NCBI GenBank assembly: GCA_900321035.1
Contig: ONUH01000020.1
Location: 1-34,223, forward strand
DNA from: an uncultured Selenomonadales bacterium
GTDB lineage: Bacteria > Bacillota > Negativicutes > Selenomonadales > Selenomonadaceae
DNA length: 34,223 bases
Direction of reading: 5' to 3'
The position numbers and the translations under genes are program-made. Shown one piece after another: positions 15,643-22,981 of this stretch (its first letter is position 1; each line of letters opens with the position of its first letter). Under the pieces are notes generated by a model that searched no databases, was not told where the DNA came from, and worked only from the letters and a program-made list of their open reading frames with translations.

Positions 15643-16803
15643 ATGAAAACGATAAACAAGAAAAATTCCCTGCTGATACTGGCGGCCATGCTGGCCGGGA
15701 CGATGACCTTCGGCGCGGTGGGCGCGGCGCAGGCGGCGACGCCCGCCAGGAGCCTTGCCCAAGTCTCGCAGATGAAACTGTCTTCCATTAGCGAGCTCAC
15801 GGACGACACCCGCGTCTTCGCCGTGGACAAGTCCGTCGAGGCGAAGAGCGTCCGTTTCCAGAACCGTTACGGCTTCGAGGTGGCCGGCCATCTCTATCTG
15901 CCGAAGGATTTCGACGCCACGAGGCAATACAAGGCCGTCGTCGTCACGGGGCCTTTCGGCGCGGTGAAGGAGCAGGCCTCCGGCCTCTACGCGCAGGAAA
16001 TGGCGAAGGCGGGCTTCGTGGCCGTGGCCTTCGATCCGTCCATGACCGGCGAGAGCAGCGGTACGCGCCGCAATATGGGCTCGCCGGAAATCTTCACCGA
16101 GGATTATCACGCGGCGGTGGACTTCGTGACGAACCTGAAATTCGTCAACCCGGAGCAGGTGGGCGCCGTCGGCATCTGCGGCTTGTCCGGCATGGCCATC
16201 ACGGCGGCGGGCAGCGACAGCCGCATCAAGGCGGTGGCGACCTCGGCCATGTACGATATGAGCGAGAGCATCGGCGACCATTACAACGGCGCTTATTACA
16301 CGCCGGAGCAGCGCGAATTAGTGAAAAAGCACCTGGCGAAAATGCGGGACGAGGAGGCCAAGACGGGCAAGTCCATCCGCGGCGCCCATGAATTGGAAGT
16401 GGACGCGAACGGCAGCGTCCTGACCTTTGACACCATGTTCCCCGACAAACTGCCCGCGGACGCGAATCCGGTCATCCAGGACTTCTTCGGCTACTATGTG
16501 GGCCGCGCCTACCATCCGAGAGCCATCAATTCCAATACGCTGGCATGGGATTCCACGACGCCCTATGGCTTCTTCGACTTCAATCTGATGGACAACATCG
16601 GCGAGCTTGGCGAAACGCCGGTTCTCCTGATTACCGGCGACAAGGCGCACTCCAAGTATTTCTCGGACAACGTCTACGAAAAAATCGCGGGGCCGAAGGA
16701 AGAGATCGTGGTGCCCGGCGCGACCCATGTGGACCTCTACGACCAGATGGACAAGATCCCCTTCGACCGGCTGATCGCGTTCTTTGACAAAAACCTGAAA
16801 TAA
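15643..16803 (+). CDS. Exported dienelactone-hydrolase-like alpha/beta hydrolase, paralogue
   Basis: 386 aa, start ATG 15643 with GAGAGG upstream. Signal peptide at 1-31 (cleavage after AAQA). The core parallels the 6528-7673 protein: FGAVKEQASGLYAQEM at 105-120, nucleophile elbow GICGLSG with Cys179, acidic loop ITGDKAHS, and His362 in PGATHVDLYDQ. Cysteine replaces the usual serine at the nucleophile in both. It is likely a periplasmic hydrolase of lactones or activated esters. It heads an operon with an MFS exporter, a cyclophilin-like lipoprotein and a ferredoxin-fused AKR, opposite the LysR regulator. Confidence 0.88.
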   Translation: MKTINKKNSLLILAAMLAGTMTFGAVGAAQAATPARSLAQVSQMKLSSISELTDDTRVFAVDKSVEAKSVRFQNRYGFEVAGHLYLPKDFDATRQYKAVVVTGPFGAVKEQASGLYAQEMAKAGFVAVAFDPSMTGESSGTRRNMGSPEIFTEDYHAAVDFVTNLKFVNPEQVGAVGICGLSGMAITAAGSDSRIKAVATSAMYDMSESIGDHYNGAYYTPEQRELVKKHLAKMRDEEAKTGKSIRGAHELEVDANGSVLTFDTMFPDKLPADANPVIQDFFGYYVGRAYHPRAINSNTLAWDSTTPYGFFDFNLMDNIGELGETPVLLITGDKAHSKYFSDNVYEKIAGPKEEIVVPGATHVDLYDQMDKIPFDRLIAFFDKNLK

Positions 16804-16817
16804 TCGGAGAGAGGAAC

Positions 16818-16852
16818 GGCTTGCTTCCCGACGAGGCAGGCCCTTTCTTATA
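16818..16852 (+). terminator. Weak attenuator-like hairpin between hydrolase and MFS genes
   Basis: Seven-base-pair stem GGCTTGC / GCAGGCC (one G-T pair) followed by CTTTCTT, inside the 63-nt gap. It may reduce expression of the downstream genes relative to the hydrolase. Confidence 0.35.
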
Positions 16853-16866
16853 TAAAGGTGGTACGC

Positions 16867-18051
16867 ATGAACAACAAGAATCTGCTTATATTTATCCTGA
16901 TGACGGGCGTGTTCGGGATTCTCAACACGGAAATGGGCTTTATCGGCATCCTGCCCTATATCGCGGAACGGTACAGCGTTACGGTGGTGCACGCGGGGCT
17001 TTTGATCAGCCTGTTCGCGCTGGGGGTGGCGATTGCCGGGCCGACCATGCCGCTGTTTTTCTCCCGGTTCAACCGGAAAACGGTCATGCTGCTGGTGCTG
17101 GGGCTTTTCACGGTCTGCAACGTAATCTCGGTCTTTGCCGGGGATTTCAATTTGCTGCTGGCTGTGCGCGTGCTGCCCGCATTCTTCCATCCGGTCTATT
17201 GCTCCATGGCCTTTACCGTGGCGGCCATGATCGCGGGAGAGAAAGAAGCGCCGAAAGCCGTGGCGAAAATCAATATCGGCGTTTCGGCGGGTATGGTGGC
17301 GGGCGTCCCCGTCAGCAATTTTCTCGCGGAAAACATTTCCCTTTCCGCGTCTATGGCGTTTTTCGCCGTCGTGACTTTCCTGGTCTTCCTGGCGACATGG
17401 TTTTTCGTGCCGTCCATGCCGGCCACGGAGCGTATGACTTACGGCAGCCAGCTTCGCGTCCTGAAAAAGCCCATGCTCTGGGCCTCCATCGTCGCCGTCA
17501 TTTTCCTGAACGGCTCCGTCTTCGGCGTATTCAACTATATGGCGGAGTATCTGGGGCGCGTCGCGGGGCTGGCTCCGGCGCTGGTCAGCGCCACGTTGTT
17601 CGTCTATGGCGCCTGCAATATTTTCGGCAGCATGATTGCGGGGCGGCTCCTGACGCAAAATCCCCTCGGCACGGTGAAGTTCTTTCCCTTTGCCGTAGGG
17701 CTGGTGTATCTGCCCTTCCTTTCGGGCGGCCACGCGCCGGCGATGACGGCGCTGCTCGTCGTGCTTTGGGGGCTTCTGGGCGGCGTCAACGCCAACATCA
17801 ACCAATTCTGGATTTTTCGCGCCGCGCCGGAAGCGCCGGACTTCGCCAACGGCCTTTTCCTGACGGCGGCGAATCTCGGCTGCATGGCCGGCACCGCGTT
17901 CAGCGGCGTCTTTATCGAAGCGATAGGCACGCAATTCGTTTTCCTGGGCGGCCTCGCCTTCGCCGCTCTTGCCGCTGCCACCGTCTGGGGGCAAAGCTGT
18001 CGCCCGGCCATGAACCCGCTGGGCGGCGCCGCGGCAGGCGTGAACGGGTAA
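16867..18051 (+). CDS. MFS transporter (DHA1 / AraJ-like drug or sugar efflux)
   Basis: 394 aa, start ATG 16867, 5 nt after AAAGGTGG; a GTG at 16858 overlaps the ribosome site. Twelve hydrophobic segments are visible. N-terminal NTEMGFIGILPYIAERY and ALGVAIAGPTMPLFFSRFNRK are the first-helix and loop 2-3 signatures of DHA1 12-TM proton antiporters of the AraJ/YdhP type. It probably exports small toxic molecules, in line with its detoxification neighbours. It is in the LysR-linked operon and 15 nt ahead of the next gene. Confidence 0.92.
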   Translation: MNNKNLLIFILMTGVFGILNTEMGFIGILPYIAERYSVTVVHAGLLISLFALGVAIAGPTMPLFFSRFNRKTVMLLVLGLFTVCNVISVFAGDFNLLLAVRVLPAFFHPVYCSMAFTVAAMIAGEKEAPKAVAKINIGVSAGMVAGVPVSNFLAENISLSASMAFFAVVTFLVFLATWFFVPSMPATERMTYGSQLRVLKKPMLWASIVAVIFLNGSVFGVFNYMAEYLGRVAGLAPALVSATLFVYGACNIFGSMIAGRLLTQNPLGTVKFFPFAVGLVYLPFLSGGHAPAMTALLVVLWGLLGGVNANINQFWIFRAAPEAPDFANGLFLTAANLGCMAGTAFSGVFIEAIGTQFVFLGGLAFAALAAATVWGQSCRPAMNPLGGAAAGVNG

Positions 18052-18066
18052 TCGGAGGGACAGCGG

Positions 18067-18549
18067 ATGCAAAAACTTCTTATGGTTTGCCTGCTTTTTA
18101 CTGCGCTTTGCGTTTCCATGGGCTGCGGCAAAGCCGCCCCGCCGGCGGACGCGTCGACGTCTTCATCGCAGGAAAAGGAGCAAATCACGTTGAAACAGAA
18201 AAAATCCGTGGAAATCCGCGCAGGCGGAAAAACATTCTTGGCCGTCCTGGAAGACAATGAGGCCGCGCGGGCGTTTTCCGCGAAGCTGCCTCTGACGGTC
18301 ACGATGACGGAACTGAACGGAAATGAGAAGTATTATAGGCTGCCGGAACGATTGCCGTCTTCCGACCAAAACGTCGGAACCGTTCACACAGGCGATTTGA
18401 TGCTGTATAATGGAAACTGCATCGTGCTCTTTTATCGGGATTTTTCCACGAGCTATTCCTATACGCGATTGGGGCGCGTGGAGGATCCGGCGGGGCTGGC
18501 GGAAGCGCTGGGACCGGGCGACGTCCCTGTGGCTTTTGACTTGCCCTGA
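18067..18549 (+). CDS. Cyclophilin-like-fold exported (lipo)protein
   Basis: 160 aa, start ATG 18067 with GGAGGG upstream. The N-terminus is a signal peptide with a Cys at residue 20 (VSMGC), a weak lipobox because Ser is at -3. The mature part resembles the small cyclophilin-like domain found in bacterial stand-alone proteins: LEDNEAARAFSAKLP, then GDLMLYNGNCIVLFY and YTRLGRVEDPAGLAEALG. The fold is shared with peptidyl-prolyl isomerases, but these short proteins are not shown to have that activity. It repeatedly co-occurs with AKR and hydrolase genes in anaerobes (recalled, not tested here). Confidence 0.85.
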   Translation: MQKLLMVCLLFTALCVSMGCGKAAPPADASTSSSQEKEQITLKQKKSVEIRAGGKTFLAVLEDNEAARAFSAKLPLTVTMTELNGNEKYYRLPERLPSSDQNVGTVHTGDLMLYNGNCIVLFYRDFSTSYSYTRLGRVEDPAGLAEALGPGDVPVAFDLP

Positions 18550-18589
18550 ATCCGTATTGGTGTGGCGAAACGTGGAAAGGACGGGAAAA

Positions 18590-19738
18590 ATGAAGTATCG
18601 GGAATTGGGAAATACCGGGCTGCAGGTCAGCGAGATCGGCATGGGCTGCGAGGGCTTTGCCGAGGAAGGCTGCAAGATGACGAAGACGCTGTTCGACCTG
18701 GCCGAGGCCCGCGGGGTCAATTATTTCGACCTCTACACGTCGAATCCCGACGTGCGCCGCGCCGTCGGCGACGCCCTTGCCGGGCGGCGGGACAAGTTTT
18801 ATATCCAGTCCCATATCTGCTCGATCTGGCAGGACGGGCAGTACAAGCGCACGCGGGACGTGGCGGAAGCCCGGGCGGGCTTTGACGAGATGATGAAGCT
18901 CCTCCGGACGGACTATCTCGACGTGGGCATGATTCACTACTGCGACGCCCTTTCCGATTGGGAGGAAATCGAAACGAGCGGTATCCTGGACTACGCGAAG
19001 GAACTGAAAGCCGGGGGGCGCGTCCGGCACATCGGCCTTTCGAGCCACAATCCCGAGGTCGCTTTGAAGGCCGTGGAAAGCGGTGCCGTCGAGGTGCTGA
19101 TGTTCAGCGTCAATCCCTGCTACGACCTCCAGCCCGCCTCGGAGGACGTGGAGGAAATCTGGGCCGCCAAGAACTACGAGGGCGAGCTGACGAACATGGA
19201 CCCGGAGCGTCAGCGGCTCTATGAGACGTGCCAGCGGCTGGGCGTGGGAATCACCGTGATGAAATGCTTTGGCGGCGGCGACCTTCTCGACGCGAAGCTC
19301 TCGCCTGCGGGGGCGGCGCTGACGGTGAACCAGTGCATCCATTACGCGCTGACCCGTCCGGCGGTGGCGACGGTACTGGCGGGCGCCCACTCGGCGGAGC
19401 AGTTCCTGACGAGCCTCGCCTATGAGGAAGCGGGCGAAGCAGAACGGGATTACGCGGCGGCCTTCGCCGCCTTCCCGCGCATCCGCTGGCAGGGGCACTG
19501 CATGTATTGCAGCCATTGCGCCCCGTGCCCGCAAAAAATCAGCGTCGCCGACGTCACGAAGTTCCTGCATTTGGCGGAGGCACAGAAAGGTGTTCCGGAA
19601 ACGGTGCGCGAGCATTACGCCCTCCTCCCGCACCGCGCGGGGGAATGCGTGCAGTGCGGCGTCTGCGAGACCCGCTGCCCCTTCGGCGTCGACGTGCGGG
19701 CGAATATGCGGAGGGCAAAAGAGGTTTTCGGGTATTGA
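18590..19738 (+). CDS. Aldo/keto reductase with C-terminal ferredoxin domain, second paralogue
   Basis: 382 aa, start ATG 18590, with AAAGGA about 9 nt upstream. AKR barrel: RELGNTGLQVSEIGMG start, YFDLYTSNPDVR in place of the usual DTAxxY, IQSHICS, and IHYCD at the catalytic His position. The C-terminus has Cys304/307/310/313 (CMYCSHCAPCP, with one residue fewer than usual before the last Cys) and Cys353/356/359/363 (CVQCGVCETRCP). Probably a ferredoxin-linked oxidoreductase. The altered catalytic segment suggests a reaction different from simple carbonyl reduction. It is last in the LysR-linked operon. Confidence 0.9.
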   Translation: MKYRELGNTGLQVSEIGMGCEGFAEEGCKMTKTLFDLAEARGVNYFDLYTSNPDVRRAVGDALAGRRDKFYIQSHICSIWQDGQYKRTRDVAEARAGFDEMMKLLRTDYLDVGMIHYCDALSDWEEIETSGILDYAKELKAGGRVRHIGLSSHNPEVALKAVESGAVEVLMFSVNPCYDLQPASEDVEEIWAAKNYEGELTNMDPERQRLYETCQRLGVGITVMKCFGGGDLLDAKLSPAGAALTVNQCIHYALTRPAVATVLAGAHSAEQFLTSLAYEEAGEAERDYAAAFAAFPRIRWQGHCMYCSHCAPCPQKISVADVTKFLHLAEAQKGVPETVREHYALLPHRAGECVQCGVCETRCPFGVDVRANMRRAKEVFGY

Positions 19739-19747
19739 TCCTGTTGG

Positions 19748-19780
19748 AAAAGCCGCGAAGGACGACTTCGCGGCTTTTCT
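19748..19780 (+). terminator. Intrinsic terminator of the LysR-linked operon
   Basis: 13-bp perfect stem AAAAGCCGCGAAG (19748-19760) / CTTCGCGGCTTTT (19766-19778) with loop GACGA. Confidence 0.85.
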
Positions 19781-19884
19781 GTCGCGTGAGTTTCTTCGGC
19801 TCTCGTCACGCGGCGCGATCCATGAAATTTTCTGTGGTAAGAAAATAGGAATTTCTTAAGGAAAACTTAATCCTTTCCTAAAGG

Positions 19885-19914
19885 GTTTCCCATGCGCGAA
19901 GCATAGTATATAAT
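19885..19914 (+). promoter_or_regulatory. Probable promoter of the structured leader
   Basis: A consensus -10 TATAAT sits at about 19909-19914, with a poor -35 (TTTCCC) 17 bp upstream. An ATGC-GCGAA-GCAT dyad lies in the spacer. Transcription would begin near 19921 and read through a ~185-nt leader to the gene at 20105. Confidence 0.5.
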
Positions 19915-19920
19915 ACAACG

Positions 19921-20104
19921 AGGGGGTGATTTGCCGGAAAAGGCGCTGGCGGCGGCGAGCGCTCGGCGGACTGGCGACGAATATCGTGTGGATGCGATAT
20001 GGCCGGCAGCCATGCACCGGGCAACGGCGCGTCCAGGGAGACGGACATGGCCGGCTTGACAGGGATAACGATTGCAGCATGACAAATTTGGAGGAGGTCA
20101 AGTT
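19921..20104 (+). ncRNA. Candidate structured leader RNA
   Basis: This stretch between the promoter and the exported-protein gene holds several mutually compatible helices. One is ATATCG (19981-19986) with CGATAT (19995-20000). The other is a compact three-way junction: GCCGGC (20002-20007) plus CATG (20011-20014) pair with CATG plus GCCGGC (20046-20055), enclosing CCG/CGG (20017-20027) and CGTC/GACG (20030-20043). It matches no riboswitch class I can recall. GTG at 19926 opens an Arg-rich 60-codon frame ending in ATGA overlap with the next gene, so a leader peptide is an alternative reading. I favour an RNA regulatory element. Confidence 0.45.
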
Positions 20105-20509
20105 ATGAAGTCATTCGTATCTAAAATGTTCGCGTTTTTTGTTTTCTCCCTGTTGTGCGCGGCGGCGTTTCCGCAGGCAGCGCTGGCGAGGCCTGTCATC
20201 AAATTCCATGTTCAACACGTCTATCTGGAAACTCCGGGGGAGGCGACGCTCGTCGGCTACATTGAGAATTCCGGTGATGAAGGGGCGCACGTCAAGTGGA
20301 CGGACATCGACCTGACGCTCATCGCCGACAACGGACAGCAGATGTGGTCGGACACCGGAATCCGCCACGAAATCGACGACTACTATATTGCTCCGGGGGA
20401 AAGCATGGAGTACACGGTGTATATCCAAAACCCGGATATTCCCGAATATCATCAGAAATTCCGTTGGCGTTTCAACAGCTCCACCCATTGGGAAAAAGCA
20501 GCCGGCTGA
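20105..20509 (+). CDS. Small exported protein of unknown function
   Basis: 134 aa, start ATG 20105 with GGAGGAGG 7 nt upstream. Residues 1-28 are a signal peptide ending AALA. The mature part (~106 aa) is all-beta in character: VGYIENSGDEGAHVKW, LIADNGQQMWSD and SMEYTVYIQNPD suggest an FxLYD- or immunoglobulin-like sandwich. No firm family is recognised. It is a single gene with its own promoter, long structured leader and strong terminator, so it is an independently regulated periplasmic protein. Confidence 0.8.
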   Translation: MKSFVSKMFAFFVFSLLCAAAFPQAALARPVIKFHVQHVYLETPGEATLVGYIENSGDEGAHVKWTDIDLTLIADNGQQMWSDTGIRHEIDDYYIAPGESMEYTVYIQNPDIPEYHQKFRWRFNSSTHWEKAAG

Positions 20510-20544
20510 CGCCGGAACCTGTTGAAAGGCGTTGCCGCTGAGCG

Positions 20545-20600
20545 AACAAAGACCGGGCGTCGAGGGTCAGTCCCTCATCCCCGGTCTTTGTTTGTTTTCA
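20545..20600. terminator. Strong bidirectional terminator
   Basis: AACAAAGACCGGG (20545-20557) pairs with CCCGGTCTTTGTT (ending about 20592), and an inner GAGGG/CCCTC extends the helix; TTTGTTTTC follows. It serves the exported-protein gene on plus and the helicase transcript on minus. Confidence 0.85.
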
Positions 20601-20635
20601 TTATGAGTCGAGTGCAGGGAAGGCAGGAAGCGTCG

Positions 20636-20716
20636 TCATGGTTTGGCGACAATCGCGGAAACGGCGACGAGCGTCGCTTCGCCGCTGATGGTGATAAGCC
20701 CGTTTTCCCGCTTCAT
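20636..20716 (-). CDS. Possible 26-aa ORF downstream of the helicase gene
   Basis: ATG at 20716 follows the helicase stop by a few bases with AAGG nearby, and encodes a 26-aa peptide beginning MKRENGLITISGE and ending AIVAKP before the shared terminator. It is short and has no homology I recognise. It may be a chance ORF or a remnant. Confidence 0.25.
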   Translation of the reverse strand: MKRENGLITISGEATLVAVSAIVAKP

Positions 20717-20722
20717 CCGGCC

Positions 20723-22864
20723 TTATACTCGCTTCAGCTTCCCCGCGGCGATTGCCCGCGGGGTTTTTATCGCGTCGAACTGCACTTTGACGGCGTCGTT
20801 TTCCATGGAGAGGATTGTGCCGTTGCCGAAGGCGGCGTGGCGCACCCGTTGGCCGGGGGCGAGGCCGTCGGCGGCGGGGGGAGCGAGGCGCGCGTCCTTC
20901 GCGGCGATTTCGGCGCGGGCTTCTTCCACCAGCGTATCGCAGGGGGCCGGGTCGAAGTCGAGCAGCGCGTTGTCCACGTCGAGCAGGAAGCGGGAGGGGA
21001 AGCGAACGTATCCGTCGTTGGAAAGCCCTTCCGCTTCGGAGAGGAAAAGCCTGTCCTTCGCCCGCGTCATCGCAACGAAGGCGAGGCGCCGCTCTTCTTC
21101 CATAGCCTCCCGCGTCTTCGTCTTGCGGGAGGGGAGGACGCCTTCGTTCAGCGCCATCAGGAAGACGACGGGAAATTCCAGCCCCTTCGCCGCGTGGATC
21201 GTCATGAGCCGTATGCGGTCGCGGTAGGTTTCGGCGTCGCTGTTGGTGAAGAGGGCGACGTGGTTCAGGAAGTCGGCGGCGCCGGCTTCTTCGCCGCAGG
21301 TTTCCTCGTATTCGCGGACGGCGGCCTTCAGCTCCGCTAAGTTGTCCAGCCGTTCCTGGCTGCCTTCGGTGCGCAGGAGACGCTCGTAGCCGCTGACGTC
21401 AAGGATGGCCGCCAACAGCTCGGTGACGGATTCCTCCGTCCGTCCGGCGAAGGTTTCCACTAATTCGACGAATTCCTTCGCTTTTGTGCGTTTGAAAATG
21501 TCGTCGTCGAGATTCTTCTGGAGCGCCTGGTAGAGCGTGCAGTTCTCTTTTTCCGCGGCTTCCTCCAGGAACGCCATGCGGCGCCGGCCAAGGTTCCGCT
21601 TCGGCAGGTTCGCCACGCGGCGAAAGGAGAGGTCGTCCTTGTAAACGGCCATGCGGAGGTAAGAGAGGGCGTCCTTGATTTCGCGCCGCGCGAAAAAAGG
21701 CGTGCCGCTGTAGATGACGTAGGGAATCTTCGCGTCGATCAGCGCTTCCTCCAGGGCGCGGGTTACATAGTGGGCGCGGTACAGCACCGCGACGTCGGAG
21801 GGCTTCGTGCCCGCCGCCGTCAGTTCCGCGATCTTGGCGGCGATCCAGCGGGCTTCCTCCTTGGCGTCCGGCCCGTGATGGCAGACGGGGACGGCGCCGT
21901 TTTCGCGGACGGGCAGCAAATCCTTCCTGATGCGGTCGCGGTTCTTCGCAATCAGGGAGTTGACCGCCGACAGGATTTCCGGCGTGGAGCGGTAGTTTTG
22001 CATCATCAGGACGGTTTTCGCGTCGGGGAAATGCTTGTCGAAGTCCAGCAGGAAACGGCCGTTGGCGCCGCGCCATGTGTAAATGGTCTGGTCGGGGTCG
22101 CCGACGACGAAGAGGTTTCCGTGGTGGGCGACGAGGGCCTTCAGCAGCCGGTATTGCAGGTCGTCGATATCCTGGAATTCGTCCACCATGACGTATTCGA
22201 GGCGTTCCTGCCATTTCTGCCGGATGGCCTCGTTTTCCTCGAAGATGTGCAGCGTGAAGACGATCAGGTCGTTGTAGTCGAGGGCGAAACATTTTTTCTC
22301 CTGCCAGAGGTAGCCGAGGAAAATGATCTCGTCGGCGTCCTGGGCCGCCATGTATTTTTCCCGCAGGGCTTCGAGGGGCATCGCGATCAGGTCTTTGTAA
22401 TAGTCGGGCTGTTGGAAGGTCTTTTTGATCTCGATCATGTCCCGGGCGTCGGAAAACGTCCGGTGGCGAAGCGTCAGGCCACGCTCCTCGTACACCCGCG
22501 CCAGCATCGCGTCGATGTCGGCGTTGTCCACGACGAGGAAACTTTTCGGATAGCTGACCGCGTGGCTGTCCTCCTTCAGCACCGAGACGCAGAAACCGTG
22601 AAAGGTGGAGATGTAGCCAGTGTCGTCGTCGCCGATCAGACGGCGGATGCGGGCGCGCATGACGCCGGCGGCCTTGTTGGTGAAGGTGGCGCAGAGGATA
22701 TGGCGGGGCAAGACGCCAAGCTCCGTGACCAGATAGGCGAAGCGGCGGCTGATGACCCGCGTCTTGCCGGAGCCGGCGCCCGCGACGACGCGCACCGCGC
22801 CTTCGGTGGCCAGCACGGCCTCACGCTGTTTCTCGTTCAGTCCCGAAAGGATGTCTTCGCTCAT
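20723..22864 (-). CDS. pcrA: UvrD/PcrA-type SF1 DNA helicase
   Basis: 713 aa, start ATG 22864, 6 nt after AGGAGG. All SF1A motifs are present in order: Walker A GAGSGKT (29-35), FTNKAAGVMRARI, DEFQD (motif II), GDPDQTIYTWRGA (III), QNYRST (IV), TIHAAKGLEFPVVF (V) and AMTRAKDRLFLS (VI). Length fits PcrA/UvrD. The C-terminus (about 640-713) contains a PcrA-like tail ending PGQRVRHAAFGNGTILSMEN...KLKRV, which in PcrA binds RNA polymerase. It unwinds DNA in repair and removes RecA filaments or R-loops. Transcribed alone from the promoter at 22896-22924. Confidence 0.95.
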   Translation of the reverse strand: MSEDILSGLNEKQREAVLATEGAVRVVAGAGSGKTRVISRRFAYLVTELGVLPRHILCATFTNKAAGVMRARIRRLIGDDDTGYISTFHGFCVSVLKEDSHAVSYPKSFLVVDNADIDAMLARVYEERGLTLRHRTFSDARDMIEIKKTFQQPDYYKDLIAMPLEALREKYMAAQDADEIIFLGYLWQEKKCFALDYNDLIVFTLHIFEENEAIRQKWQERLEYVMVDEFQDIDDLQYRLLKALVAHHGNLFVVGDPDQTIYTWRGANGRFLLDFDKHFPDAKTVLMMQNYRSTPEILSAVNSLIAKNRDRIRKDLLPVRENGAVPVCHHGPDAKEEARWIAAKIAELTAAGTKPSDVAVLYRAHYVTRALEEALIDAKIPYVIYSGTPFFARREIKDALSYLRMAVYKDDLSFRRVANLPKRNLGRRRMAFLEEAAEKENCTLYQALQKNLDDDIFKRTKAKEFVELVETFAGRTEESVTELLAAILDVSGYERLLRTEGSQERLDNLAELKAAVREYEETCGEEAGAADFLNHVALFTNSDAETYRDRIRLMTIHAAKGLEFPVVFLMALNEGVLPSRKTKTREAMEEERRLAFVAMTRAKDRLFLSEAEGLSNDGYVRFPSRFLLDVDNALLDFDPAPCDTLVEEARAEIAAKDARLAPPAADGLAPGQRVRHAAFGNGTILSMENDAVKVQFDAIKTPRAIAAGKLKRV

Positions 22865-22895
22865 GTCGCCCCTCCTGCGATGTTTTCTTCCCTTT

Positions 22896-22924
22896 ATTAT
22901 ATGATAGGTATTTGCGGAGGGCAA
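22896..22924 (-). promoter_or_regulatory. Promoter of the PcrA gene
   Basis: On the minus strand: -35 TTGCCC (22919-22924), 17-bp spacer, -10 TATAAT (22896-22901). Confidence 0.7.
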
Positions 22925-22934
22925 GAAACGGAAT

Positions 22935-22962
22935 GCGCCCGACGGGAATTTCCGCCGGGCGC
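22935..22962 (-). terminator. Terminator-like hairpin after the DUF3298 gene
   Basis: Stem GCGCCCG (22935-22941) / CGGGCGC (22956-22962) with an inner GGAATTTCC palindrome. It lies between the DUF3298 gene and the PcrA promoter. Confidence 0.55.
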
Positions 22963-22981
22963 TTGGTCTGCGTTTCCTGTA

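Noticed and set aside
16318..18072. A 584-codon minus-strand ORF opposite the hydrolase and MFS genes
   Set aside because: Composition is Arg/His/Gly-rich nonsense typical of antisense frames in GC-rich genes; the plus-strand genes are complete and recognised.
19921..20104. Known riboswitch classes (c-di-GMP, cobalamin, TPP, glycine, yybP-ykoY)
   Set aside because: None of the conserved core sequences of these classes could be found in the leader.
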